In this document: positions 43,115 to 52,327 of the stretch, piece by piece
Position numbering within the stretch: the stretch's first letter is position 1
Layout: every line of letters starts with the position of its first letter
The notes under the pieces: model-generated
What the model saw: the letters and a program-made list of their open reading frames with translations, nothing else
What the model was told of the DNA's origin: nothing
The model's database searches: none
Position numbers and translations under genes: made by a program
NCBI RefSeq assembly: GCF_011601275.1
Contig: NZ_JAAOLY010000010.1
Coordinates: 186,001 to 250,000 of the forward strand
DNA: 64,000 nucleotides
Source of the DNA: Janthinobacterium lividum
GTDB taxonomy: Bacteria; Pseudomonadota; Gammaproteobacteria; Burkholderiales; Burkholderiaceae_D
Direction: 5' to 3'

Positions 43115-44956
43115 ATGACGACATCGTATGACACCCCCAGCGGCGCCAACGCCCCTGCCGCCAGTGCGCCGCCGGCGCAAGCATCCCTCAACTGCGGTGT
43201 GGTGGGCAATTGCGCCTTCAGCGCCCTGATCGACCAGGCGGGGCAGGTTGTCTGGTCCTGCATGCCCCGGTTCGATGGCGACCCCGTCTTCAATACCTTG
43301 CTGGACGATACGCAAAACGGCAGCGTGTGGGGCATCGACATCGAGAATTTTGCCCGCAGCGAGCAATTCTACGAGCCGAACACGGCCGTGCTGCGCACGC
43401 GGCTGTACGACACGGATGGGCGCGGCGTGGAAATCACGGATTTCGCGCCCCGCTTCCTCAGCCGCGACCGCATGTTCCGCCCGCTGATGCTGATTCGCCG
43501 CGTGCGCCCGCTCGATCATGCCGTGCGCATCCGCGTGCGCCTGCGCCCCCGCTACGACTGGGGCAAGTTGGCGCCGCAGGTCACGCAGGGCAGCCACCAT
43601 ATCCGCTACGTGGGGCCGGAACAAACCTTGCGGCTGAACACCGATGTGTCGCTCAACTATGTGCTGAGCGAAACGTATTTCGTGCTGGGCGGCACGGCCA
43701 ACTTCCTGCTGGGGCCTGATGAAACCCTGGCCGGCGGCATCGACGAGACGGCGCGCATCTTCGAAAAGGAAACCATCAACTATTGGCGCACCTACACGCG
43801 CCGCCTGGCCGTGCCGCTGGAATGGCAGGACGTGGTCATCCGCGCGGCCATCACCTTGAAACTGTCTTTATATGAAGACACGGGCGCCATCATCGCCGCC
43901 ATGACGACGAGCATCCCCGAAGCGCCCGGCAGCAGCCGCAACTGGGATTACCGCTACTGCTGGCTGCGTGACGCCTTCTTTGTCGTGCGCGCACTCAATA
44001 GTTTGTCCGAAGTGGGCACGATGGAAGAGTATTTGCGCTGGCTGACGAATATCGTCGCCCGCTCGAAGGGCGGCCATATCCAGCCCCTGTACGGCATCGG
44101 GCTGGAAGAACAGTTGCCCGAGTCGATACTCGAGCACTTGCCCGGCTACCGGGGCAATGGTCCCGTACGCGTGGGCAACCAGGCGCAGGAACATTTCCAG
44201 CACGACGTCTACGGCAACATCGTCCTGGGCGCCGCGCAGGCGTTTCTTGATCACCGCTTGTTCCACCGCGGTGGCAAGGCCGAGTTCGCCGCGCTGGAAG
44301 CCGTGGGCGACCAGGCCTTCAAATTGCACGCGGAACCGGACGCGGGCATGTGGGAACTGCGCACGCGGGCGAGGGTCCACACCTCGTCCATGCTGATGAG
44401 CTGGGCCGCCTGCGACCGCCTGGCGAAAGTCGCGCATAAACTGGGCTTGCCGGACCGCGCCGAGCACTGGAACAGCCGCGCCGTGCTGATCCGTGAACGC
44501 CTGCTGCGCGAAGCGTGGAGCGAGGAACGCCAGGCCTTCGCGGAAAGCCTGGGCGGGCGCGACCTCGACGCCTCCGTGCTGCTGATGGCGGAAGTCAACT
44601 TCATCGACCCCATGGACCCGCGTTTCATCGCCACCGTCGACGCGCTGGAAGCATCGCTGTGCGACGGCCCCTACATGCGCCGCTACGAAGCGCCCGACGA
44701 CTTCGGCAAGCCGGAAACGGCCTTCAACATCTGCACCTTCTGGCGCATCGACGCCCTGGCCCGCATCGGCAGGAAAGACGAAGCGCGCAAAATCTTCGAG
44801 ACCATGCTGCTGGCGCGCAACCACCTGGGCTTGCTGTCCGAGGACACGCACCCGGTGACGGGAGAGATGTGGGGGAACTTCCCGCAGACATATTCGATGG
44901 TGGGTCTCATCAATTGCGCGGTCAGGTTGTCGGCGCCGTGGGATAGCGCGGTCTAG
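43115..44956 (+). CDS. Glycoside hydrolase family 15 protein (glucoamylase/trehalase-like)
   Basis: A 613-residue cytoplasmic protein. The N-terminal beta-domain (about 20-250) begins NCGVVGNCAFSALIDQAGQVVWSCMPRFDG, shortened here to its core, and is followed by an (alpha/alpha)6 barrel with RNWDYRYCWLRDAFFVVRAL, GPVRVGNQAQEHFQHDVYGN and KPETAFNICTFWRIDALARIG, typical of GH15. It starts 3 bp after otsB. GH15 enzymes beside otsAB can hydrolyse trehalose or alpha-glucans, giving the operon both synthesis and turnover. The exact substrate is uncertain. The end overlaps the convergent mdcR gene by 4 bp. Confidence 0.9.
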   Translation: MTTSYDTPSGANAPAASAPPAQASLNCGVVGNCAFSALIDQAGQVVWSCMPRFDGDPVFNTLLDDTQNGSVWGIDIENFARSEQFYEPNTAVLRTRLYDTDGRGVEITDFAPRFLSRDRMFRPLMLIRRVRPLDHAVRIRVRLRPRYDWGKLAPQVTQGSHHIRYVGPEQTLRLNTDVSLNYVLSETYFVLGGTANFLLGPDETLAGGIDETARIFEKETINYWRTYTRRLAVPLEWQDVVIRAAITLKLSLYEDTGAIIAAMTTSIPEAPGSSRNWDYRYCWLRDAFFVVRALNSLSEVGTMEEYLRWLTNIVARSKGGHIQPLYGIGLEEQLPESILEHLPGYRGNGPVRVGNQAQEHFQHDVYGNIVLGAAQAFLDHRLFHRGGKAEFAALEAVGDQAFKLHAEPDAGMWELRTRARVHTSSMLMSWAACDRLAKVAHKLGLPDRAEHWNSRAVLIRERLLREAWSEERQAFAESLGGRDLDASVLLMAEVNFIDPMDPRFIATVDALEASLCDGPYMRRYEAPDDFGKPETAFNICTFWRIDALARIGRKDEARKIFETMLLARNHLGLLSEDTHPVTGEMWGNFPQTYSMVGLINCAVRLSAPWDSAV

Positions 44957-45867
44957 GCACGTCCGCCACGCCCATACAAGCGGCACTCGGCCGCCAGCGC
45001 CAGCAAATTCGGGTCGCGCTCGCGGCTGCTCAGCATCAGCAGGGTGATTTGCTGGTGCGAGCCGTAGCGCGCGTCGAGCGGCAGCAGTTCGATGCGCGAG
45101 CTGAAGGCGCGCACGCGGCCCGGCAGCAGGCTGTAGCCGATGCCGCCGCTGACGAGATTGATCAGCGAGAAGATGTCGCCCACGCGCATGGCCGTGTCGG
45201 GCACGAATCCCGCCAGGTCGAACGCGTGGTTGAAGCTTTGCGAGGTGACGAAACCCTCGTTCAGGGTGACGAATTTGGCGCCGCGCAGCTGCTGCAAGTC
45301 CACCGATGCGGCGCCCGCATAGGGCGAACCGAGCGGGGCGGCCAGGTAGACGTCGTCCTGGAACAGGGGCACGGCCACCAGGCCCGCATGCTGTTCTTCT
45401 TCCTGCACGCCGACGATGATGGCATCGAGTCGGCCATCGGCCAGGCTTTGCAGCAGTTCGCGGTTCGAGCCCAGGGTCAGGTCGATGTCGAGACCCGGCC
45501 GGCGCAGCTTCAGGGCGATCACCAGTTGCGGGATGCAGTGCAGGGTCAATGAATACAGCGAGCCGATCTTCAGACGCACGGGGTTGATGCCCGACATTTC
45601 GCGCACCTTGCGCACGCCTTCCTCGCACTCGGCCAGTGCTCGCCGCGCCGATTCGGCAAAGGTGTAGGCCGCATGCAGCGGGATCAGGCTGCGTCCCTCG
45701 CGCTTGAACAGGGGACAGCGCAAGCCATCTTCCAGCGAGTGCAGGGCGCGGTGCACGCTGACCGTGCTCTGGCCCAGCGCATCGGCCACCCTTGCCAGGT
45801 TGTTCAATTCCATAAAGCTGAGAAAAACTTCGAGCTTTTTCAGCGTGATTTCTTCGTTGATGGCCAT
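44953..45867 (-). CDS. mdcR: LysR-family regulator of malonate utilisation
   Basis: A 304-residue LysR regulator with HTH at about 10-70 (KLEVFLSFMELNNLARVADAL, shortened: ALGQSTVSVHRALHSLEDGL) and an effector domain (PVRLKIGSLYSLTLHCIPQL, LLQSLADGRLDAIIVGV, SLINLVSGGIGYSLLPGRV). It is transcribed away from the mdc operon, 119 bp from mdcA, the arrangement known for MdcR in Klebsiella and Acinetobacter. It probably activates mdcA when malonate or malonyl-derived effector is present. Confidence 0.9.
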   Translation of the reverse strand: MAINEEITLKKLEVFLSFMELNNLARVADALGQSTVSVHRALHSLEDGLRCPLFKREGRSLIPLHAAYTFAESARRALAECEEGVRKVREMSGINPVRLKIGSLYSLTLHCIPQLVIALKLRRPGLDIDLTLGSNRELLQSLADGRLDAIIVGVQEEEQHAGLVAVPLFQDDVYLAAPLGSPYAGAASVDLQQLRGAKFVTLNEGFVTSQSFNHAFDLAGFVPDTAMRVGDIFSLINLVSGGIGYSLLPGRVRAFSSRIELLPLDARYGSHQQITLLMLSSRERDPNLLALAAECRLYGRGGRA

Positions 45868-45887
45868 GACTAGCCTCTTTCAAGGGA

Positions 45888-45912
45888 GTTCATTAACTTC
45901 AGGGTAATGAAC
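45888..45912. promoter_or_regulatory. LysR-type operator in the mdcR-mdcA gap
   Basis: GTTCATTA (45888-45895) and TAATGAAC (45905-45912) are exact inverted repeats with a 9-bp spacer; they contain the LysR T-N11-A core (T45894 to A45906). The dyad lies 21 bp from the mdcR start and 75 bp from the mdcA start, as expected for an MdcR autoregulation and activation site. Confidence 0.75.
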
Positions 45913-45986
45913 ATGGTAGCAGGTTGATTGTCGCGCCTCCGTTTTCGCTCTATCGTCAGGCTTCGATAGCTTAATTCGGAGGCAAG

Positions 45987-47660
45987 ATGTCAACCGCCAT
46001 AGCAGCGCCAGCGCAGCGGCAAAAACAATGGGACACGCGGCGCACCGAGAAGCGCCGCCGCCTCGACGCCGTGCGCCGGTACGCGAGCGGCCCCGTGCTG
46101 CAACAGGGCGACATGGTCGCCGTGCTGGAAGCCCTGCTTGCGCCGGGCGACCGCATCGTTCTCGAAGGCAACAACCAGAAACAGGCCGATTTCCTCGCCC
46201 GCATGCTGGCCCAGGTCAATCCCGACAAGATCAACCATCTGCACCTGATCATGCCCAGCGTCAGCCTGCCCGAACACCTCGACCTGTTCGAACGGGGTAT
46301 TGCCCGCAAGCTCGATTTCTCGTTTGCCGGCACGCAAAGCCTGCGCATCGCCCAGTTCCTGCAGGATGGCTTGCTCGAGGTGGGGGCCATCCACACCTAC
46401 ATCGAACTGTATGCGCGCCTGTTCGTCGACCTCACGCCCAACGTCGTCATGGTGGCCGGCTACATGGCCGACCGCCAGGGTAATCTGTACACGGGCCCCA
46501 GCACGGAAGACACGCCGACGCTGGTGGAATCGGCCGCCTTCCGCGATGGTATCGTCATCGCCCAGGTGAACCAGATCGTCGACGACGTCAGCGACTTGCC
46601 CCGGGTTGACGTGCCCGGCTCGTGGATCGATTTCGTCGTGCAGTCCGACAAGCCGTTCTTCATCGAGCCATTGTTTACCCGCGACCCGCGCGTGATCAAG
46701 CCCGTGCACGTGCTGATGGCCATGATGGCGATTCGCGGCGTGTATGAAAAACACCAGGTGCAGTCGCTCAACCACGGCATCGGTTTCAATACGGCCGCCA
46801 TCGAACTGATCTTGCCCACATATGGCGAGCAGCTGGGCTTGAAAGGCAAGATTTGCCGCAACTGGGTGCTCAACCCGCATCCCACGCTGATCCCCGCCAT
46901 CGAAACGGGCTGGGTCGAAAGCGTGCACTGCTTCGGCGCGGAGCTGGGTATGGAGGGCTATGCGGCGGCCCGGCCCGACGTCTTTTTCACGGGCCGCGAC
47001 GGCTCCATGCGCTCGAACCGCGCCCTGTGCCAGCTGGCCGGCCAGTACGCGGTCGACCTGTTCATCGGCGCCACCTTGCAGATGGATGGCCTGGGCAATT
47101 CGTCCACCGTGACAAATGGACGGCTGGCTGGCTTTGGCGGCGCGCCCAATATGGGCCACGATCCGCATGGCCGGCGCCACCCGACACCGGCCTGGCTGGA
47201 CCTGATCGAGACGGACGATCCGCTCGCGCGCGGCAAGAAGCTGGTGGTGCAGATGGTCGAAACGTTCCAGGATGGCGGCCAGCCGACGATCGTCGAATCG
47301 CTCGATGCCGTCGCCGTGGGCCAGGCCAGCGGCATGCCGCTGGCGCCCGTGATGATCTATGGCGAAGACGTCACGCACGTGCTGACGGAAGAGGGAATCG
47401 CCTACCTGTACAAGGCCCGTTCGCTCGACGAACGCAAGGCCATGCTGGCGGCTGTCGCTGGCGTGACGCCCATCGGCCTGCGCCACGACCCGAAGACGAC
47501 GGCGAAATTGCGCGCCGACGGCCTGATCGCGCTGCCCGAGGATATCGGCGTGCAGCGCGGCGCGGCGAACCGCTCGCTGCTGGCGGCGAAAAGCATCGCC
47601 GACCTGGTCGAATGGTCGGACGACCTGTATCAACCACCCGCCAAATTCAGGAGCTGGTAA
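45987..47660 (+). CDS. mdcA: Malonate decarboxylase alpha subunit (ACP transferase)
   Basis: A 557-residue acyl-CoA-transferase-like subunit that swaps acetyl for malonyl on the carrier protein MdcC. Signatures include DTRRTEKRRRLDAVRRYASG at the N-terminus, GDRIVLEGNNQKQADFLARM, PNVVMVAGYMADRQGNLYTG, GLKGKICRNWVLNPHPTLIP, and GFGGAPNMGHDPHGRRHPTP. GGAGGCAAG precedes the ATG. It is the first gene of the operon and overlaps mdcB by one base. Confidence 0.97.
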   Translation: MSTAIAAPAQRQKQWDTRRTEKRRRLDAVRRYASGPVLQQGDMVAVLEALLAPGDRIVLEGNNQKQADFLARMLAQVNPDKINHLHLIMPSVSLPEHLDLFERGIARKLDFSFAGTQSLRIAQFLQDGLLEVGAIHTYIELYARLFVDLTPNVVMVAGYMADRQGNLYTGPSTEDTPTLVESAAFRDGIVIAQVNQIVDDVSDLPRVDVPGSWIDFVVQSDKPFFIEPLFTRDPRVIKPVHVLMAMMAIRGVYEKHQVQSLNHGIGFNTAAIELILPTYGEQLGLKGKICRNWVLNPHPTLIPAIETGWVESVHCFGAELGMEGYAAARPDVFFTGRDGSMRSNRALCQLAGQYAVDLFIGATLQMDGLGNSSTVTNGRLAGFGGAPNMGHDPHGRRHPTPAWLDLIETDDPLARGKKLVVQMVETFQDGGQPTIVESLDAVAVGQASGMPLAPVMIYGEDVTHVLTEEGIAYLYKARSLDERKAMLAAVAGVTPIGLRHDPKTTAKLRADGLIALPEDIGVQRGAANRSLLAAKSIADLVEWSDDLYQPPAKFRSW

Positions 47661-48541
47661 TGACGACAATGATGATGACGACAATAACGGTGCGGGAACG
47701 CTCGGCAGCGCTGGGGCGGCAAGTGCTGCAGGCGCTGCTCGACGAAGTGACCTTGACGCCGAAACCGGGCCTGGTCGATTTGCGCAGCCGTGGCGCCCAC
47801 ACGGACTTGAACTGGGCCCTGATGTGCCATTCGGCCTGCGTGCTGCAGCCCGTATTTGCCGCCATGGCCGACGCTGGCGCGCGGAGTGAAGACGACGACT
47901 TGCTGCGCCAGCGCATCGGCGCCATCGGCCGCGACGGCGAGGCGCTGATGCTGGCAGCGACGGGCGGCGTGAACACGCACCGGGGCGCCATCTGGGCGCT
48001 GGGCCTCTTGGTGACGGCGGCGGCGCAGCAGGGCGCGCGCGGCGCATCGCTGTCACCAACAGCCGTGGTGGCGCGGGCCGGCGCGCTGGCCCGTTTGCAC
48101 GACCGCGGCGCGCCTGGCGCCACCGGCAACAAGGGCGAGCTGGCGTGCCGCCAGTATCAGGTCGATGGCGCCCGCGGCCAGGCACGTGCCGGCTTTCCCC
48201 TGGTGACGGGTGCCGGATTGCCGGCCTTGCACGCTTCGCGGGCGCGCGGCGACAACGAAACGACGGCGCGCCTGAACGCCTTGCTGGCCATTGTCAGCCA
48301 GCTCGACGACACCTGCGTGCTCTCGCGCGGCGGCGAGCCGGCTTTGCTGGCACTGCAAACGGGTGCGGCGCGGGTGCTGGCGGCCGGCGGCGCGGCCACT
48401 GCCGCCGGCGCCAAGGCGCTGCTGGCGCTGGAGGTCGTGGCGCTGGCGCGCGGCGTGTCGCCGGGCGGCGCGGCCGATCTGCTGGCGGCCAGCCTGTTCC
48501 TCGACCGATTGACGCAAGGAGAAACGCATGGAAACGCGTGA
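47660..48541 (+). CDS. mdcB: Triphosphoribosyl-dephospho-CoA synthase
   Basis: A 293-residue CitG/MdcB-type enzyme that makes 2'-(5''-triphosphoribosyl)-3'-dephospho-CoA, the prosthetic group precursor. Signatures: LLDEVTLTPKPGLVDLRSRG, HTDLNWALMCHSA, GGVNTHRGAIWALGLL and GDNETTARLNALL. AGGAGCTGGTA precedes the ATG. The N-terminus has an odd run of Met and Thr (MTTMMMTTIT) from a repeated ATGACG word, so an internal start is possible. It overlaps mdcC by 14 bp. Confidence 0.95.
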   Translation: MTTMMMTTITVRERSAALGRQVLQALLDEVTLTPKPGLVDLRSRGAHTDLNWALMCHSACVLQPVFAAMADAGARSEDDDLLRQRIGAIGRDGEALMLAATGGVNTHRGAIWALGLLVTAAAQQGARGASLSPTAVVARAGALARLHDRGAPGATGNKGELACRQYQVDGARGQARAGFPLVTGAGLPALHASRARGDNETTARLNALLAIVSQLDDTCVLSRGGEPALLALQTGAARVLAAGGAATAAGAKALLALEVVALARGVSPGGAADLLAASLFLDRLTQGETHGNA

Positions 48542-48836
48542 CTATACATTCCCGGCCGGGCCGCCGGCGGCAGGGCGCGCCCTGGCAGGCGTCGTCGGCT
48601 CGGGCGACCTGGAAGTACTGCTGCAGCCTGGCGACGATGGCGTGACCCGCATCGTCGTCAACACCTCCGTCGATGGCAAGGGTGCCGCGTGGGATGCGCT
48701 GTTGCAGCGCGTATTCGGCGGCGAGCCGCTGCCGGCGGCGCGCATCGTCATCAACGATTGCGGCGCCACGCCGGGCGTGGTGCGCATGCGCATCGAGCAG
48801 GCATACGAAGAATTGCAAGCGGGGAGGACGGCATGA
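48528..48836 (+). CDS. mdcC: Malonate decarboxylase acyl carrier protein (delta subunit)
   Basis: A 102-residue carrier protein. The attachment serine is Ser25 in GVVGSGDLEVLL, the same position as in Klebsiella MdcC, where it carries the phosphoribosyl-dephospho-CoA arm. The remainder (VVNTSVDGKGAAWDALLQR, ARIVINDCGATPGVVRMR) matches the CitD/MdcC family. It overlaps both neighbours (14 bp with mdcB, 4 bp with mdcD). Confidence 0.96.
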   Translation: METRDYTFPAGPPAAGRALAGVVGSGDLEVLLQPGDDGVTRIVVNTSVDGKGAAWDALLQRVFGGEPLPAARIVINDCGATPGVVRMRIEQAYEELQAGRTA

Positions 48837-49687
48837 GCACATTGAAGCAATTACTCGAGCGCGACAGCTTCATCGAACGGGGCGCGCGCAGCCGGGCCAA
48901 GGCCCTGCTGGACGCTGGCAGCATGCGCGAACTGCTCGACCCGTTCTGCGGCATCGCTTCGCCCTGGCTGCCGCAGCAGGGCGTGACGGCGCAGGCTGAC
49001 GATGGCGTGGTGGTGGCCAAGGGCCTGTTCGACGGTCAGCCGGCCGTGGTGCTGGCCATCGAGGGCGCTTATCAGGGCGGCAGCATGGGCGAAGTGGGCG
49101 GCGCGAAGATCGCCGGCGCGCTGGAACTGGCGGCCCGCGACAACCGTCAGGGCATACCGACGCGCGCCGTGATCCTGTTCGAAACGGGCGGCGTGCGCCT
49201 GCAGGAGGCCAACCTGGGCCTCGCTGCCATTGCCGACATCCATGCGGCCATCGTCGACCTGCGCCGCTACCAGCCCGTGATCGGCGTCACGGCCGGCACG
49301 GTCGGCTGCTACGGCGGCATGTCGATCGCGGCGGGTTTGTGCAGCTATCTGGTCGTCACGCGCGAGGCGCGCCTCGGTCTCAACGGGCCGGCCGTCATCG
49401 AGCAGGAGGCGGGCGTGGACGAATTCGACTCGCGCAACAAGCCGTTCATCTGGAGCCTGACGGGCGGCGAGCAGCGTTTTCACAGCGGCCTGGCCGACGC
49501 CTATGTGGACGACGATACGGCGCAGATGCGCGCCAGCGTGGCCGCCTTGTTCGCGCGCGGCGTGCCGGCGCAGCACCGCAGCAGCCAGGCAGACGTCTTC
49601 CTGGCCCGCCTGGCCAAGGTCGACGCGAGCGTGCAAGCCACGCCGCAAGCCGTGCGCATGATCTACAGCCAGGGAGGTGCAGCATGA
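48833..49687 (+). CDS. mdcD: Biotin-independent malonate decarboxylase beta subunit
   Basis: A 284-residue carboxyltransferase-fold subunit which, with MdcE, decarboxylates malonyl-S-ACP. Signatures: FIERGARSRAKALLDAGSMR, KGLFDGQPAVVLAIEGAYQG, GSMGEVGGAKIAGALELA, TAGTVGCYGGMSIAAGLC and RLGLNGPAVIEQEAGVDEFD. GGGGAGGACGGC precedes the ATG. Overlaps mdcC and mdcE by 4 bp each. Confidence 0.97.
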   Translation: MSTLKQLLERDSFIERGARSRAKALLDAGSMRELLDPFCGIASPWLPQQGVTAQADDGVVVAKGLFDGQPAVVLAIEGAYQGGSMGEVGGAKIAGALELAARDNRQGIPTRAVILFETGGVRLQEANLGLAAIADIHAAIVDLRRYQPVIGVTAGTVGCYGGMSIAAGLCSYLVVTREARLGLNGPAVIEQEAGVDEFDSRNKPFIWSLTGGEQRFHSGLADAYVDDDTAQMRASVAALFARGVPAQHRSSQADVFLARLAKVDASVQATPQAVRMIYSQGGAA

Positions 49688-50496
49688 ACAACCATACCGA
49701 CACCAGCCGTGGCGCCATCTGGCTCGCGGCCCTGACCGGCAACACCGCGGCGCTGGACGGCTATCCGCTTGCCGTGCGCGTGGTGGACGCGCCGCTGGCG
49801 GGCGAACCGGCGCGCTACCTTGCCGTGCTGCCCGACCCGGACAACCGTTTTGCACGCGCCCGCACGGGCGAAGTGGGCCTGGTCGAAGCGTGGCAGCTGG
49901 CGCGCGCCGTGCAGCAGGTGGTGCTTGAGGACCGCGAGTTGGCCGTCAAGCGTCCCATCGTCGCCGTCATCGACGTGGCCAGCCAGGCCTACGGCCGGCG
50001 CGAAGAGGCTTATGGCATCCACCAGGCGCTGGCCGGCGCGGCGGGCGCCTACGCCGAGGCGCGCCTGGCCGGCCATCCCGTGATCGGCCTGATCGTCGGC
50101 AAGGCCATGTCGGGTGCTTTCCTTGCGCACGGATACCAGGCCAACCGCCTGATCGCGCTCGACGATCCGCAGGTGATGGTGCATGCCATGGGCAAGGCGT
50201 CGGCCGCCCGCATCACCTTGCGCACCGTCGACGCGCTTGAAGCGCTGGCGGCGACGATTCCACCGATGGCGTATGACGTCAAGAATTACGCGACCCTGGG
50301 CCTGCTGTGGCAGACCTTGCAGGTGGCGCAGCCCGACGCGCCTTCGGCGCAGGACACGGCCGCCGTCGATGCCTGCCTGCAGGCGGCCCTGGCCGATATC
50401 CGCGCCGATCCGCTGGCGGACCTGTCCAGCCGCCTGAACGCGCCGCACCGCCAGGCGTCGGCAAAAGTCAGGGAGGTGCTGGGACAGCAGTGGTAG
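49684..50496 (+). CDS. mdcE: Malonate decarboxylase gamma subunit
   Basis: A 270-residue partner of MdcD in the decarboxylase. Signatures: VVLEDRELAVKRPIVAVIDV, ASQAYGRREEAYGIHQALA, GLIVGKAMSGAFLAHGYQAN, and VHAMGKASAARITLRTVDAL. Length fits the family. AGGGAGGTGC precedes the ATG at 49684. A 61-bp gap with an AT-rich repeated TTCCTA word separates it from madL. Confidence 0.96.
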   Translation: MNNHTDTSRGAIWLAALTGNTAALDGYPLAVRVVDAPLAGEPARYLAVLPDPDNRFARARTGEVGLVEAWQLARAVQQVVLEDRELAVKRPIVAVIDVASQAYGRREEAYGIHQALAGAAGAYAEARLAGHPVIGLIVGKAMSGAFLAHGYQANRLIALDDPQVMVHAMGKASAARITLRTVDALEALAATIPPMAYDVKNYATLGLLWQTLQVAQPDAPSAQDTAAVDACLQAALADIRADPLADLSSRLNAPHRQASAKVREVLGQQW

Positions 50497-50557
50497 GGGA
50501 AACAAACAGAGAAGACAGCAAGTCATTCCTATTCCTATTCCTATAACGGAGACAATC

Positions 50558-50962
50558 ATGATCATTTACGGAACCGCATTACTGGCCCTGTGCCATTTGC
50601 TTGGCATCTTCCTGGGCGATTTGCTCGGGCAGCTGATGGGCGTGAAGACCAATGTGGGCGGCGTGGGCATCGCCATGCTGCTGCTGATCTGCGCCCGCCT
50701 TTACATGCAGCGCCGCGCATGGCTGCCGCAGATGACGGAGCGCGGCGTCGAATACTGGGGCGCCATGTATATTCCCGTGGTGGTGGCGATGGCCGCGCAG
50801 CAGGATGTGGTGGCGGCGCTGCGCGGCGGGCCGGTGGCCGTACTGGCCGCCATCGGTTCCGTGCTGGTCTGCGGCGCCGTGATCTCGCTGATCAATCGAA
50901 TGGAAAACCCTGCCGCCGCCGAAGCCGACTCGATCCTGGTCAAGGAGCACCGTCATGCTTGA
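50558..50962 (+). CDS. madL: Malonate transporter subunit MadL
   Basis: A 134-residue membrane protein with about four helices (IIYGTALLALCHLLGIFLGD, GVGIAMLLLICARLYMQRR, YWGAMYIPVVVAMAAQQDVV, AVLAAIGSVLVCGAVISLI). GDLLGQLMGVKTNVGGVG is typical of MadL. With MadM it forms a two-component sodium-dependent malonate symporter known from Malonomonas. ACGGAGAC lies before the ATG; it overlaps madM by 8 bp. Confidence 0.94.
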   Translation: MIIYGTALLALCHLLGIFLGDLLGQLMGVKTNVGGVGIAMLLLICARLYMQRRAWLPQMTERGVEYWGAMYIPVVVAMAAQQDVVAALRGGPVAVLAAIGSVLVCGAVISLINRMENPAAAEADSILVKEHRHA

Positions 50963-51719
50963 GCTCTTTGAAAAAGCCGCCATCCACAATGGCCTGGTGA
51001 CGGCCTTCGCCTTTGTCGGCCTGATCATGCTGCTGTCCGTGGCGCTGTCGAAATACCTGACCCTGGGCCGCGTGCACGGCTCGGCCATTGCCATCGTCAT
51101 CGGCCTGGGCCTCGCTTACTGGGGCGGCGTGCATAGCGGCGGCCACAAGGGACTGGCCGATTTGTCGCTGTTTGGCGGCATCGGCCTGATGGGTGGCGCC
51201 ATGCTGCGCGACTTCGCCATCGTCGCCACGGCCTTCGAGGTGCAGGCGACGGAAGCGCGCAAGGCTGGCCTGATCGGCGTCGTGGCGCTGATGCTGGGCG
51301 TCGTTCTGCCGTTTCTCGTCGGCGCGGGCGTGGCGTATGCGTTTGGCTATTCGGATGCCGTCAGCATGACCACCATCGGCGCCGGCGCCGTTACGTACAT
51401 CGTCGGCCCCGTCACAGGCGCGGCCATCGGCGCCAGTTCGGACGTCATGGCCCTGAGTATCGCGGCGGGCCTCATCAAGGCTATCCTGGTGATGGTGGGC
51501 ACGCCCGCCGCGGCGCGCTTTTTGCGCCTGAAAACGCCGCGTTCCGCGATGGTCTTCGGCGGCCTGGCCGGCACGGTCAGCGGCGTATCGGCGGGACTGG
51601 CCGCCACCGACCGCAAACTGGTACCGTACGGCGCGCTGGTGGCCACGTTTCACACGGGCCTGGGCTGCTTGCTGGGACCATCGTTGCTGTTCTTTGCCGT
51701 CAAGGCGGTGGTGGCCTGA
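50955..51719 (+). CDS. madM: Malonate transporter subunit MadM
   Basis: A 254-residue polytopic protein with about eight helices. Typical features are GLAYWGGVHSGGHKGLADLS, GGAMLRDFAIVATAFEVQAT, IGAGAVTYIVGPVTGAAIGA and GTVSGVSAGLAATDRKLVPY. It is the larger half of the MadLM malonate carrier. CAAGGAGCACC precedes its start inside madL; the stop overlaps mdcG by one base. Confidence 0.95.
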   Translation: MLELFEKAAIHNGLVTAFAFVGLIMLLSVALSKYLTLGRVHGSAIAIVIGLGLAYWGGVHSGGHKGLADLSLFGGIGLMGGAMLRDFAIVATAFEVQATEARKAGLIGVVALMLGVVLPFLVGAGVAYAFGYSDAVSMTTIGAGAVTYIVGPVTGAAIGASSDVMALSIAAGLIKAILVMVGTPAAARFLRLKTPRSAMVFGGLAGTVSGVSAGLAATDRKLVPYGALVATFHTGLGCLLGPSLLFFAVKAVVA

Positions 51720-52327
51720 TGGACACCTGGCGCGCGCATGATTTGCTGTGGGTGTCCGGCTTGCCGCACGGTGCATCCTTGCCCGCCTGGCTGGACTCTG
51801 CGTGGCTGCAGGTGGCGCCCCTGGTGGTGCGGCGCGCCAGCACCGCGCCCGGGCGCATCCCCGTGGGCGTGCGCGGCCGGTTGCGCAGCGAGCGCCATGC
51901 GTGCGAAGTCGATGCCGCCGCCGTCGTGCGCCGCGTGACGCCGGAAATGCTGGCGCATGCGCCAGTGCCGGATTTTTCCTGCGCCGCACTGGACGCGCTG
52001 CGGCAGGTGGCGCCCTTGCTTGACGCCATGGGCTGGCCTTGGGGGCCGACGGGCGGCGTGGGTTTTGCGCTGGACAGCAGCTTGCCCGTGCTGCGCGCCG
52101 ACAGCGACCTCGATCTCGTGCTGCGCATTGCCGCGCCACCGGATGCCGCCCAGGCCGAGGCGCTGCGCGCCATCGCCGCCAGTGTCACCGCGTGCCGGCT
52201 GGACCTGCAGATCGACACGGGCCAGGGCGGCTTTGCCTATGCAGAGTGGGCGGCGGGACGGGGCAGGGTTCTGCTGAAGACGGACCATGGTCCCGTGCTG
52301 ACGGCCACGCCATGGGAGCTGGCATGA
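51719..52327 (+). CDS. mdcG: Phosphoribosyl-dephospho-CoA transferase
   Basis: A 202-residue enzyme that transfers the MdcB product onto MdcC Ser25. Signatures: RAHDLLWVSGLPHGASLPAW, RRASTAPGRIPVGVRGRLRS, GWPWGPTGGVGFALDSS, and the nucleotidyltransferase acidic motif SDLDLVLRIAAPPD. Length fits MdcG. Overlaps madM by 1 bp and mdcH by 4 bp. Confidence 0.94.
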   Translation: MDTWRAHDLLWVSGLPHGASLPAWLDSAWLQVAPLVVRRASTAPGRIPVGVRGRLRSERHACEVDAAAVVRRVTPEMLAHAPVPDFSCAALDALRQVAPLLDAMGWPWGPTGGVGFALDSSLPVLRADSDLDLVLRIAAPPDAAQAEALRAIAASVTACRLDLQIDTGQGGFAYAEWAAGRGRVLLKTDHGPVLTATPWELA

